Origin: JAOPZW01 sp036555665
GTDB lineage: Bacteria > Actinomycetota > Thermoleophilia > Solirubrobacterales > Solirubrobacteraceae
Assembly: GCA_036555665.1 (NCBI GenBank)
Contig: DATBKW010000266.1
Location: 1-14,333 of the forward strand
Reading direction: 5' to 3'
DNA: 14,333 nucleotides
In this document: positions 1-6,302 of the stretch, one piece after another
Layout of the letters: each line of letters begins with the position of its first letter
Numbering within the stretch: the stretch's first letter is position 1
Made by a program: the position numbers and the translations under genes
The notes under the pieces: model-generated
Database searches by the model: none
What the model was told of the DNA's origin: nothing
What the model saw: only the letters and a program-made list of their open reading frames with translations

Positions 1-29
1 AAAACGGCGGTTCGATAACAGACAGGGTA

Positions 30-446
30 GTGCGCGTGGATGACCCGATGTGGATCTCTCGTGACGTGGCGGTTCCGCTGCGTGAAGTGACGCTGCGCGC
101 GAGCCGTTCGTCGGGTCCCGGCGGGCAGCACGCGAACGTCACCGCGTCGCGCGTGGAGGCGAGCTTCGACGTCGCCGCGTCGAGCGTCCTGAGCGATGAG
201 CAGAAGGCTCGGGTCATGGCCCGCTGCGGCCCGGTGGTGCGCGCCGTGGCGCAGGACGCCCGCAGCCAGGCGCGCAACCGCGAGCTCGCGCTGCAGCGCC
301 TGCAGGCCCGCCTGAAGCACGCGCTCGTCGTCCCACGCTCGCGGCGGCCGACCAAGCCGACGGCGGCCTCGAAGGCCCGGCGGCTGGAGTCCAAGCGGCG
401 GCTGTCGGAGCGCAAGCGGGCGCGCCGGCGGCCGGCCGAGGAGTAG
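30..446 (+). CDS. arfB: ArfB-type peptidyl-tRNA hydrolase (ribosome rescue)
   Basis: This 138-residue protein should hydrolyse peptidyl-tRNA on ribosomes stalled at the end of broken mRNAs, acting in the cytoplasm on the 70S ribosome. It carries the class I release-factor signature SGPGGQHANVTASRVE, with the catalytic GGQ at residues 31-33. It lacks the codon-recognition domains of RF1/RF2. Its C-terminal tail (about residues 103-136) is Lys/Arg-rich, with the PTKPTAASKARRLESKRR pattern that in ArfB/YaeJ enters the empty mRNA channel. Length matches the ArfB family. The GTG at 30 follows a GACAGGG stretch; the ATG at 48 is an equally reasonable start and would remove only six residues. The gene converges on the anti-sigma gene with a single base between the stop codons. 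Function is confident from the motif and tail; the exact start is not. Confidence 0.93.
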   Translation: MRVDDPMWISRDVAVPLREVTLRASRSSGPGGQHANVTASRVEASFDVAASSVLSDEQKARVMARCGPVVRAVAQDARSQARNRELALQRLQARLKHALVVPRSRRPTKPTAASKARRLESKRRLSERKRARRRPAEE

Positions 447-447
447 C

Positions 448-1203
448 TCAGCCCACCGATCGCGCGAGCCGCAGCGCCGCCCGCTTGCCGAGCGCTGACT
501 CCAGCCGGTAGGTGATGCCGTCGCGGACCCACACGATCGTGTTGCCGGCCAGGCGCGGCCTGAACTCGTCGGGCAGCTCGATCGCGTGCTTGCCGGCGAT
601 GAACAAGCCGGACGCACCGTTGACATCGACCGCGACGATCGGCGTGCCGGCGTGCACGAACTTGCGGATGAACGGCAGCGAGTCGCTGCCCAGCTCGTCG
701 AGCAGGGCGCCGACACCGGCCGTGCTCGCCGGCAACCCGGCGCGCGGCACGTAGACCAGCGAGACCTCGGCGGGCGCGACCGCGCGTCCCGCGTAGATCG
801 CGTCGGGCTCGCCGAGCGCGCGGACCCTGGCCACCGGATGGCCGAGGTGCCGCTCCGCCTGCGCCGCCGTCACCCGACGGCCGAGATCGAGCGTGCGGGC
901 CGGGGCGACATCGGGCAGGCGGTGGACCCGCTCGATCGAGACTGCCCCGATGCCCAGCCAGTCACGCAGCGTCGCGCGCACGCCGGGCGAAGCGGCCAGC
1001 AGCGTCCCGAGCGCGAGCAGCACGACGAGCACGACGACGAGGGCGGGCGCCAGGCGCCGCGGCAACCACCCGCGCCGGGAGCGCGCGCTCCGCGGCTCGC
1101 GGGCGATGCGCGCCTGCGCCGCAGCGGCGAGGTCCGGCGTCGCAGGCCACGCGACCTCGTCGCGCAGGGCCAGCAGCTGGCGTTCGAGCTCGGTCAGGCC
1201 CAT
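448..1203 (-). CDS. Membrane-anchored anti-sigma-like protein
   Basis: This 251-residue protein is probably the regulator of the ECF sigma factor encoded just upstream. The N-terminal 50 residues are short, charged and cytoplasmic. One transmembrane helix follows at about residues 51-71 (RLAPALVVVLVVLLALGTLL), then an extracytoplasmic domain of about 180 residues. The end of that domain (GNTIVWVRDGITYRLES followed by a short amphipathic helix) resembles the C-terminal part of DUF4367-like sensor domains. I see no HxxxCxxC zinc-binding anti-sigma motif and almost no cysteine, so it is not a classical ZAS protein. Its ATG lies inside the end of the sigma gene (10-nt overlap), which implies translational coupling. 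The longer reading frame running further upstream in this frame is a shadow of the sigma gene. The anti-sigma role rests on position and topology. Confidence 0.75.
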   Translation of the reverse strand: MGLTELERQLLALRDEVAWPATPDLAAAAQARIAREPRSARSRRGWLPRRLAPALVVVLVVLLALGTLLAASPGVRATLRDWLGIGAVSIERVHRLPDVAPARTLDLGRRVTAAQAERHLGHPVARVRALGEPDAIYAGRAVAPAEVSLVYVPRAGLPASTAGVGALLDELGSDSLPFIRKFVHAGTPIVAVDVNGASGLFIAGKHAIELPDEFRPRLAGNTIVWVRDGITYRLESALGKRAALRLARSVG

Positions 1204-1826
1204 GGGGTCTCCCCTCCTGGCGGCTCCGCGCCCGGCGCGACTGGCGGCGGGGACGGGGGCGCCATCTCCCCCTCCATCCCGGCGCGCTCGCGCAGGCGCG
1301 CGAGCGCGCGCGAGGTACGCGACTTGACGGTCCCGCGCCGGCAGCCGAGGGCCGCCGCGGTCTCCTCCTCGGAGAGCTCGAGCAGGTAGCGGCACACGAG
1401 CACGGAGCGGTCGCGCTCGTCGAGCTCGCCCAGGGCCTCGAGCAACGCGTCGCGGCGCTCGGCCGACAGGGCGAGCGCCTCCGGCGAGGGTCCGGCGGCG
1501 TCGCGCGCCGCGTGCTCGGCGGCACGCACGGCGAGGCCCGCGCGGCGGCCCGCGGCCCGGCGCCGGTTGCGCGCCTCGTTGGCGACGATCGCCAGCAGCC
1601 ACGGCCGGAACGGCGCCCCGGTGCGAAAGCGCGGCAGCGCGCGCCAGGCCTTCACGAAGCCGTCCTGCGCCGCCTCCTCGGCATCCGCCGACGAGCCGGC
1701 AGCGAGGCAGGCGACGCGGTAGGCGATGTCCTGATGCGCGCGCACAAGGGCTCCATAGGCGACGGCGTCGCCCCCTCGTGCCCGCTCGACGAGCGCGGCT
1801 TCGCTGTCCGGTGGCCGGCCCACCAC
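1194..1826 (-). CDS. ECF-family RNA polymerase sigma factor
   Basis: This is an extracytoplasmic-function sigma-70 factor of about 210 residues. Counting from the longest possible start (GTG at 1880, 228 residues), region 2 spans about residues 38-105. It includes the DAEEAAQDGFVKAWR -10 recognition helix and the FRPWLLAIVANEARN stretch. Region 4 spans about 143-197, with the helix-turn-helix LSEEETAAALGCRRGTVKSR. A Pro/Gly-rich tail of about 25 residues follows. I prefer the paired GTG codons at 1826/1823, because ECF proteins usually begin shortly before a sequence like DSEAALVERARGGD. The 18 extra residues of the longer form (two Cys plus a Cys near the start) look unlike the family, and neither start has a clear ribosome binding site. 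The gene overlaps the downstream anti-sigma gene and diverges from the cyclase gene. Family assignment is firm; target regulon unknown. Confidence 0.9.
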   Translation of the reverse strand: MVGRPPDSEAALVERARGGDAVAYGALVRAHQDIAYRVACLAAGSSADAEEAAQDGFVKAWRALPRFRTGAPFRPWLLAIVANEARNRRRAAGRRAGLAVRAAEHAARDAAGPSPEALALSAERRDALLEALGELDERDRSVLVCRYLLELSEEETAAALGCRRGTVKSRTSRALARLRERAGMEGEMAPPSPPPVAPGAEPPGGETPWA

Positions 1827-1862
1827 CGATAGCTGTACACCGCACGGCGACGCGACGTTCCC
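1826..1862 (-). promoter_or_regulatory. Candidate autoregulatory ECF promoter, possibly leaderless
   Basis: On the minus strand GGGAAC at 1862-1857 matches the GGAAC -35 element typical of ECF sigma promoters. About 16 nt later comes GTGTACAG, a possible -10 region. Transcription from it would begin within a few bases of the preferred GTG start at 1826, giving a leaderless mRNA and explaining the missing ribosome binding site. The nonamer GAACGTCGC occurs here (1860-1852) and again 35 nt upstream (1895-1887). This is inference from spacing and motif only. Confidence 0.28.
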
Positions 1863-1927
1863 GCAGCGGCCGCACGCCACGCCGGAGCGACGTTCACAGG
1901 CGCCGCCACGTGCGCGAGGATGGCGCG

Positions 1928-3271
1928 ATGGCAGAGCATCGGCTCCGAATCGTGGCGTGGACCGCCCTCGTCACGATTCCGCTCGCCGGGCTCGCGATCC
2001 TGCTCGCCGCGCCGGACGCAGACGTGCACTGGGAGAACCACCCGGCGCATTTCTGGCTCGTCCTTGGCGCGTCGGTCGCCACCGCGATCCTCGCCTACGC
2101 GACCGGCGAGGTCGCCTCGCGGCGCGGCGACGGCCGCCTGTTCCTCGTTTCGCTGGCGTTTCTCGCGGCGGCGGGCTTCCTCGGCCTGCACGCGCTCGCC
2201 ACGCCGAAGGTCCTGCTCGACGGGCCCAACGGCGGCTTCGTCCTGGCCACGCCCGTCGGCCTGCTCGTGGCGGCGATCCTGGCGGCGCTGAGCGCGGTGC
2301 CGGCCGAGATCGTCACGCGCAACCTCCAGCTCCTGCGCATCGGCGTCTTCGCGCTCATGGGCCTCTGGGCCGTCGCCTCGCTGGCCCAGATCGCGCCGCT
2401 GAACGACCCGATGCCGCCCGAGTCGGGCTCCACTCCGCTCACCGTGCTGGCCATCGCCGGCATCGCGCTGTACGCCTACGCCGCGCTGCGCTATGCGCGG
2501 CTCTACCCCCGCCGCCGCTCGGCAATCGTGGTCGCCGTCGTCACCGCGTTCGTGCTGCTGGCCGAGGCGATGGTGGCCGTCGCCTTCGCGCGCAACTGGC
2601 ACGCGAGCTGGTGGGAGTGGCACGTGCTGATGCTCACCGCCTTCGCGCTCATCGCGCTGGCCGCCCGCGCGCAGGGGCCGAACGAGCGCTTCAGCGACCT
2701 CTACCTCGAGGCCACCGCGGCGGGGACGCGCGAGGTCAGCGTCGTGTTCGCCGACCTCGCGGGCTTTACGACCTTCAGCGAGGGACGCGATCCGCGCGTG
2801 GTCTCCGAGATGCTCAACGCCTACTTCGAGGCGGCGATCCCAGCCGTCGTCGAGCACCACGGCGGCGAGATCGACCGGATCGTCGGCGACGAGATCATGG
2901 CCACCTTCAACACCCGCGGCGACCAGCCCGACCACGCCCAGCGCGCAGCCGCCGCCGCTCTGGACATCCAGCGCGAGACCGCCGCCGTGGCGGCCGCGCA
3001 CCCCGACTGGCCACGCTTTCGCGTCGGCGTCAACACGGGCGAGGCGCTCGTCGGCGTCCTCGGCGCGCGCGAGGGGCGGAGCTACACGGTCATCGGCGAC
3101 ATGGTCAACGTGGCCAGCCGCCTGCAGTCCGCGGCGCCGGTCGGCGCCGTGGCGGTGGGCGCGGCGACGCTGCGCCACCTGACGGGCGCGCGCGTGCAGA
3201 GCCTGGGCGCATTGCCGCTGCGCGGCAAGAGCGAACCGGTCGACGCCTACGTCCTCGAGGCGCTGCGCTGA
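1928..3271 (+). CDS. Membrane class III adenylate/guanylate cyclase
   Basis: This 447-residue protein has an N-terminal membrane region of about eight predicted helices (roughly residues 9-28, 41-60, 70-90, 104-124, 137-155, 171-189, 198-220 and 231-248). A single class III cyclase catalytic domain follows (about 268-440) and would make cAMP or cGMP from ATP or GTP in the cytoplasm. Visible catalytic residues are metal Asp276 (VVFADLAGFTTFSE) and Asp321 (RIVGDEIMATF), plus Asn394 and Arg398 in GDMVNVASRLQ, with the usual closing LRGKSEPV motif. Thr387 in YTVIG occupies the second purine-specificity position, as in class IIIb enzymes. Arg317 sits where Lys is usual. Catalytic domains of this type work as dimers. 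The ATG at 1928 follows GAGGA at 1916-1920. The gene diverges from the sigma operon and could share its control. The membrane part matches no sensor family I can name. Confidence 0.92.
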   Translation: MAEHRLRIVAWTALVTIPLAGLAILLAAPDADVHWENHPAHFWLVLGASVATAILAYATGEVASRRGDGRLFLVSLAFLAAAGFLGLHALATPKVLLDGPNGGFVLATPVGLLVAAILAALSAVPAEIVTRNLQLLRIGVFALMGLWAVASLAQIAPLNDPMPPESGSTPLTVLAIAGIALYAYAALRYARLYPRRRSAIVVAVVTAFVLLAEAMVAVAFARNWHASWWEWHVLMLTAFALIALAARAQGPNERFSDLYLEATAAGTREVSVVFADLAGFTTFSEGRDPRVVSEMLNAYFEAAIPAVVEHHGGEIDRIVGDEIMATFNTRGDQPDHAQRAAAAALDIQRETAAVAAAHPDWPRFRVGVNTGEALVGVLGAREGRSYTVIGDMVNVASRLQSAAPVGAVAVGAATLRHLTGARVQSLGALPLRGKSEPVDAYVLEALR

Positions 3272-3331
3272 GAACGCCAGGCAGAGAGGGCGGTGACCGC
3301 TGGGGGGCGCGCGGCCACCGCCCTATGTGAC

Positions 3332-3358
3332 CTGCAGGGCCCTGACGGGCCCCTGCAG
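3332..3358. terminator. Hairpin between convergent cyclase and NlpC/P60 genes
   Basis: CTGCAGGGCCC (3332-3342) pairs with GGGCCCCTGCAG (3347-3358) around a TGAC loop with one bulged base. It lies between the cyclase stop (3271) and the NlpC/P60 stop (3363), so it could terminate both transcripts. Only a weak T-rich stretch (CTTGTT) follows on the plus strand, so it may be a Rho-assisted or transcript-end-protecting hairpin rather than a classical terminator. Confidence 0.6.
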
Positions 3359-3362
3359 CTTG

Positions 3363-4430
3363 TTAGAGACCTGGCGGATGCGTGGCGGTGTAGCCCCTCG
3401 AGGAGCGCATGTCCGCCTGCCAGCGCGTGTTGTTCCGCGTCCGTCCGCTGGTATCGAAGCGAATGCCGGCCACGACCATGAAGGCGTGGCTGGACTTGCC
3501 ATAGATGGTCACCCACTGGCCCGGCCCGGGATCGCCCCAGTTCGTGAAGTCGCCCGAGGTCAGCGCCTCGTCGAGCAGGCCCGCGCCGTGCAGCGCGTAG
3601 GAAACCGAGCCCGAGCAGTCGTAGCCCGAGTCGTTCCACTTGCCGTGGCCGCCGCCGTACTTGTAGGGCTTGCTCGCGATCTGGTTGCCGGCCGCGATGA
3701 TCGCCTTGACCTGGTCGGGCGCGCTGGCGGGCGCGATCGCCAGGCCGTCGGGCCCGATCTGTGCCATGTCGCCGGGAGCCAGCTGCGTCGGCTGCGTGCC
3801 GGCGCCGGGGTCGGCCTGGCCGACGAGCGTGCGCAGCGCGTCGATGTCGCCGGCATCCATGATGCCGTCGACGGGACGGCTCTGTGCGGTCTCGAACTGC
3901 TTGACCGCCTTCTCGGTGCCCGCGCCGAACTCGCCGTCGACCTTGACCTTGAACCCGGCGCGGCTCAGGAAGTCCTGCAGCACGCGGATGTCGTGGCCGC
4001 TCATCCCGCGCTCGACCGGGATCCGGTCGCCGAGGCTGTGGTGGGCGGCGTCCTCCTCGGGATCGTCCGAGAAACCGCCGTTGGCGTTGGCCTTGGTGCC
4101 GCGCAGGGCACGCTTGAGGGCCGCGACGGTGCGCCGGCCGACGGTCCCGCTGGGCGTCAGGCGCGACGCGCGCTGGAAGCGCTTGACGGCGCGCAGCGTC
4201 CCCGTCCCGAAGTTGGAGTCGACCTTGACCTTGAAGCCGGCCTTGCCGAGTGCGAGTTGCAGCTCGCGCACGTCGGCCCCGCTGGCGCCGGCGCGCAGGG
4301 TGCGGTCGCCAAGGTGGGCGCCCCGCGTGGGCGAGGCGGCGAGCGCCGTCGGCGCGGCGACGGCGGTTACGAGAACCGCAAGGATGAAGACAAAGGCGCT
4401 ACAGGAACGGCGAACGACTGACGGCGGCAC
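3363..4430 (-). CDS. Secreted NlpC/P60 endopeptidase with two peptidoglycan-binding domains
   Basis: This 355-residue exported cell-wall hydrolase should cleave peptide bonds in peptidoglycan stems. Residues 1-32 form a signal peptide: basic start, hydrophobic core FVFILAVLVTAVAA, and a likely cut after ALA-A. Two PG_binding_1 repeats follow at about 41-110 and 134-204. Each has the same core (VRELQLALGKAGFKVKVD and IRVLQDFLSRAGFKVKVD) and a conserved FGxGT turn. A linker leads to the NlpC/P60 domain (about 236-355), with nucleophile Cys272 in GYDCSGSVSYAL and catalytic His315 in SSHAFMVV. The protein ends in the HPPGL sequence seen in many actinobacterial members. The start is GTG at 4430, with a GAGGGG site at 4446-4441 ten bases upstream. 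The leader contains a c-di-AMP riboswitch, so expression should respond to that second messenger. The role could be growth, separation or resuscitation. Confidence 0.93.
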   Translation of the reverse strand: MPPSVVRRSCSAFVFILAVLVTAVAAPTALAASPTRGAHLGDRTLRAGASGADVRELQLALGKAGFKVKVDSNFGTGTLRAVKRFQRASRLTPSGTVGRRTVAALKRALRGTKANANGGFSDDPEEDAAHHSLGDRIPVERGMSGHDIRVLQDFLSRAGFKVKVDGEFGAGTEKAVKQFETAQSRPVDGIMDAGDIDALRTLVGQADPGAGTQPTQLAPGDMAQIGPDGLAIAPASAPDQVKAIIAAGNQIASKPYKYGGGHGKWNDSGYDCSGSVSYALHGAGLLDEALTSGDFTNWGDPGPGQWVTIYGKSSHAFMVVAGIRFDTSGRTRNNTRWQADMRSSRGYTATHPPGL

Positions 4431-4454
4431 GAAGCTATGACCCCTCTTTTGTTT

Positions 4455-4620
4455 GGCGCCTACGGGGTTAGCTGTCGGGCTCGCGCGAAAAAGGTCGCGC
4501 TACGCCGCACTCATGGCGACGATTCGCCCCATGCCACCAAGGTGGCCATGGGTCCCCCGCTCCCCACCGTTGGGCACGGCAGGGATTCGGCTGGTCAAAA
4601 CGACCGGGGCAATCTAGCGG
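4455..4620 (-). promoter_or_regulatory. c-di-AMP riboswitch (ydaO-yuaA type)
   Basis: Read on the minus strand, the leader of the NlpC/P60 gene contains the conserved blocks of the ydaO class in order. These are GCCGAATCC (4591-4583), GGAGCGGGGGACCCA (about 4563-4549), GCATGGGGCGAATC (about 4534-4521) and CCGACAGCTAACCCCGTAGG (4478-4459). Variable paired segments lie between the blocks, for example GGCCACC/GGTGGC. The class binds two c-di-AMP molecules and is generally an off-switch for cell-wall and osmotic genes; in actinobacteria it often precedes resuscitation-promoting factor and NlpC/P60 genes, as here. Its end lies only about 10 nt before the Shine-Dalgarno GAGGGG (4446-4441). I see no separate terminator hairpin, so the expression platform may mask the ribosome binding site or be Rho-dependent. 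The outer helix boundaries are approximate. Confidence 0.9.
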
Positions 4621-4685
4621 ATAGATCGGCGATGTTGCGTGCTGCTTGAGAAATTCGTCTGAACGTCCGCTGTTCCTGCTGGCTT
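4621..4685. other. Short spacer between M20 peptidase gene and riboswitch
   Basis: These bases separate the stop of the M20 gene from the riboswitch, both on the minus strand. The promoter of the riboswitch-controlled gene should lie here or in the end of the M20 gene. I see no convincing -35/-10 pair and no strong terminator. TAGATT at 4616-4611 (minus) is a possible -10 but has no matching -35. Confidence 0.3.
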
Positions 4686-5816
4686 CTAACCCCTCAGCAC
4701 GGCATCGGCGACAGCGAGCGCGACCTCCGCGCGCGCCTTCAGCGACGTCGCGAGGACGTACTCGTGCGGCGCGTGAGCCCCGCCTCCGCGCGGCCCCAGA
4801 CCGTCGACGGTGAGCGGGATGGTGGCGGCGAAGTGGCTGGCGTCGCTGGCGCCGCCGCGGCCCGCGCCGACGATCGGCCGGCCGAGCGCCGCGCTGGCCG
4901 CCACGAGCAGGGTGCCCGTCTCCGCGCGCGCGTCCATCCCGGGCCACTGGCGCACGAGGTGGGGCTCGAGGCGCGCGCCACCGAGCTCGGCCGGCACGGC
5001 CTCGAGGACGGCGTCGAACGCGTCGAGGCTGTCGGCGCGCAGGTCGCAGACCAGCTCGCCGGCGCCGGGGACGACGTTGAACGCATCGCCGGCGTGCAGC
5101 ACGGTCGGCACCGCGGTCAGCCGCTCGGGGCCGTGCGGGTCGTTGCTGGCGGCGATGGCCTGGGCGGCCGAGGCGAGCGCCAGCAGCGCGTTGACCCCCT
5201 TGTCCGGCGCCGAGCCCGAATGGGCGCTGCGCCCGTGCGCGGTGACGCTCAGCGTGCCCGCGGCCTTGCGCTTGACAACCACGGCCTCCAGGCCGTCCTC
5301 GGCGAGCTGGCCTCCCTCGAAGCACAGGCACGCGTCGAAGTCAGCGAAGCGCGGGACGTGCACGAACGGCCCCGCGCGCCACTCCTCGTCGCAGACGAGC
5401 AGCAGCGCGGCCTCGGCGAAGTCGGCACTCCGGGAGGCCAGCGCGCGCAGGACGCCGAGCGCGAGAACGTCGCCGCCCTTCATGTCCACCGCGCCGGAGC
5501 CGATCAGGCGATCGCCGTCGCGCGTGAGCGGACGGTGCTCCTCGTGGGCGATGACCGTGTCGAGGTGGCCGAGCAGGAGCACCCGCCGCGAGCCCTCGCC
5601 GGTGAGGTGCACGATCAGGTCGGGCGCGTGATCGGCCGTCGAGCACGGCACGCGTTCGATCGTCGCCTCGTTGGGCGCCAGCGCCGCCACGAGCGCGACC
5701 GCCTCCTCAGCGCCGTGGCGGTCGCCGCTGGGCGTCGAGATCGCCACCAGTGCCTCGAGCTCGCGCTCGGCATGCGCGGCGATCGCGGCCGAGTGCTGTG
5801 CGATCCATTCGTCCAC
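4686..5816 (-). CDS. M20-family zinc metallopeptidase (carboxypeptidase G2-like)
   Basis: This cytoplasmic di-zinc hydrolase probably removes an amino acid from a small peptide or N-acyl amino acid; the substrate cannot be read from sequence. Numbering from the longest start (GTG at 5834, 382 residues), the M20 residues are all present. His90 and Asp92 lie in LLLGHLDTV, bridging Asp117 in SGAVDMKGG, general base Glu150 and ligand Glu151 in VCDEEW, Glu173 in CFEGG, and final ligand His357 in HAPHEYV. The inserted dimerisation domain (about 185-295) contains the GRSAHSG signature. Spacing fits M20A enzymes such as carboxypeptidase G2, ArgE and DapE; GRGGASDASHFA favours the glutamate carboxypeptidase-like group. 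I prefer the GTG at 5816 because AGAGGG lies nine bases upstream of it; the GTG at 5834 has no such site. The peroxiredoxin gene diverges from about 21 nt away. Confidence 0.91.
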   Translation of the reverse strand: MDEWIAQHSAAIAAHAERELEALVAISTPSGDRHGAEEAVALVAALAPNEATIERVPCSTADHAPDLIVHLTGEGSRRVLLLGHLDTVIAHEEHRPLTRDGDRLIGSGAVDMKGGDVLALGVLRALASRSADFAEAALLLVCDEEWRAGPFVHVPRFADFDACLCFEGGQLAEDGLEAVVVKRKAAGTLSVTAHGRSAHSGSAPDKGVNALLALASAAQAIAASNDPHGPERLTAVPTVLHAGDAFNVVPGAGELVCDLRADSLDAFDAVLEAVPAELGGARLEPHLVRQWPGMDARAETGTLLVAASAALGRPIVGAGRGGASDASHFAATIPLTVDGLGPRGGGAHAPHEYVLATSLKARAEVALAVADAVLRG

Positions 5817-5837
5817 GCTCGCGTACCCTCTCACGCA

Positions 5838-6302
5838 ATGGCTTCCTCACCGCGCGTGGGCGATCCGGCACCGGACTTCACGCTCGAGGGCACCGACGGC
5901 CCGTTCAGGCTCTCCGACCACCGCGGCGAGCGGGTCGTGCTCCTGTTCTACCCCGGCGACGAGACGATGGTCTGCACCAGGCAGTTCTGCTCATACCGCG
6001 ACCGCGCCGACGACATGGCCGGGCTCGACGCGACGGTCGTCGGCATCTCCCACCAGGATGTCGACTCGCATCGCGCGTTCACCGAGCACCACGAGCTGAC
6101 CGTGCCTCTGCTCGCCGACGTCGACAAGTCCGTCGCCAAGGCCTACGGCGTGGCCGCACCGGTGATCGGGACGCGGCGCTCGGCCTTTGTCATCGACGAG
6201 GACGGCATCGTGCGCCACCGCCACGTGCACGCGCTCGGCCTCGACTTCCTCAGCGCCGACGACCTGCGTGCGGCGCTCGACACGCTGCCGGCGCGCACGT
6301 GA
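5838..6302 (+). CDS. PrxQ/BCP-type peroxiredoxin
   Basis: This 154-residue thioredoxin-fold peroxidase should reduce hydrogen peroxide and organic hydroperoxides using thioredoxin or a similar donor in the cytoplasm. VGDPAPDFTLEGTDG is the usual AhpC/TSA opening. The active-site loop is LLFYPGDETMVCTRQFCSYRD, in which peroxidatic Cys46 is followed five residues later by Cys51. This C-x4-C spacing is that of PrxQ/BCP enzymes with an intramolecular disulphide. The standard proline preceding this region is conserved in FYPGDET. Later VIGTRRSAFVIDEDGIVRH gives the normal strand and resolving-face segment. Length fits the family. ATG 5838 has no ribosome binding site in front, and the preceding bases are the divergent M20 gene, so the mRNA may be leaderless. 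The stop overlaps the PLD-like gene start by 4 nt, suggesting co-expression. Confidence 0.92.
   Translation: MASSPRVGDPAPDFTLEGTDGPFRLSDHRGERVVLLFYPGDETMVCTRQFCSYRDRADDMAGLDATVVGISHQDVDSHRAFTEHHELTVPLLADVDKSVAKAYGVAAPVIGTRRSAFVIDEDGIVRHRHVHALGLDFLSADDLRAALDTLPART

Noticed and set aside
1652..3178. 508-codon open frame on the minus strand across the cyclase and sigma genes
   Set aside because: High GC leaves few stops; the translation is Arg/His/Asp-rich with no family motifs, whereas the opposite strand encodes a complete cyclase.
4437..4649. 70-codon plus-strand open frame across the riboswitch
   Set aside because: The DNA is explained by conserved c-di-AMP riboswitch blocks on the minus strand; the frame has no ribosome binding site or motif.
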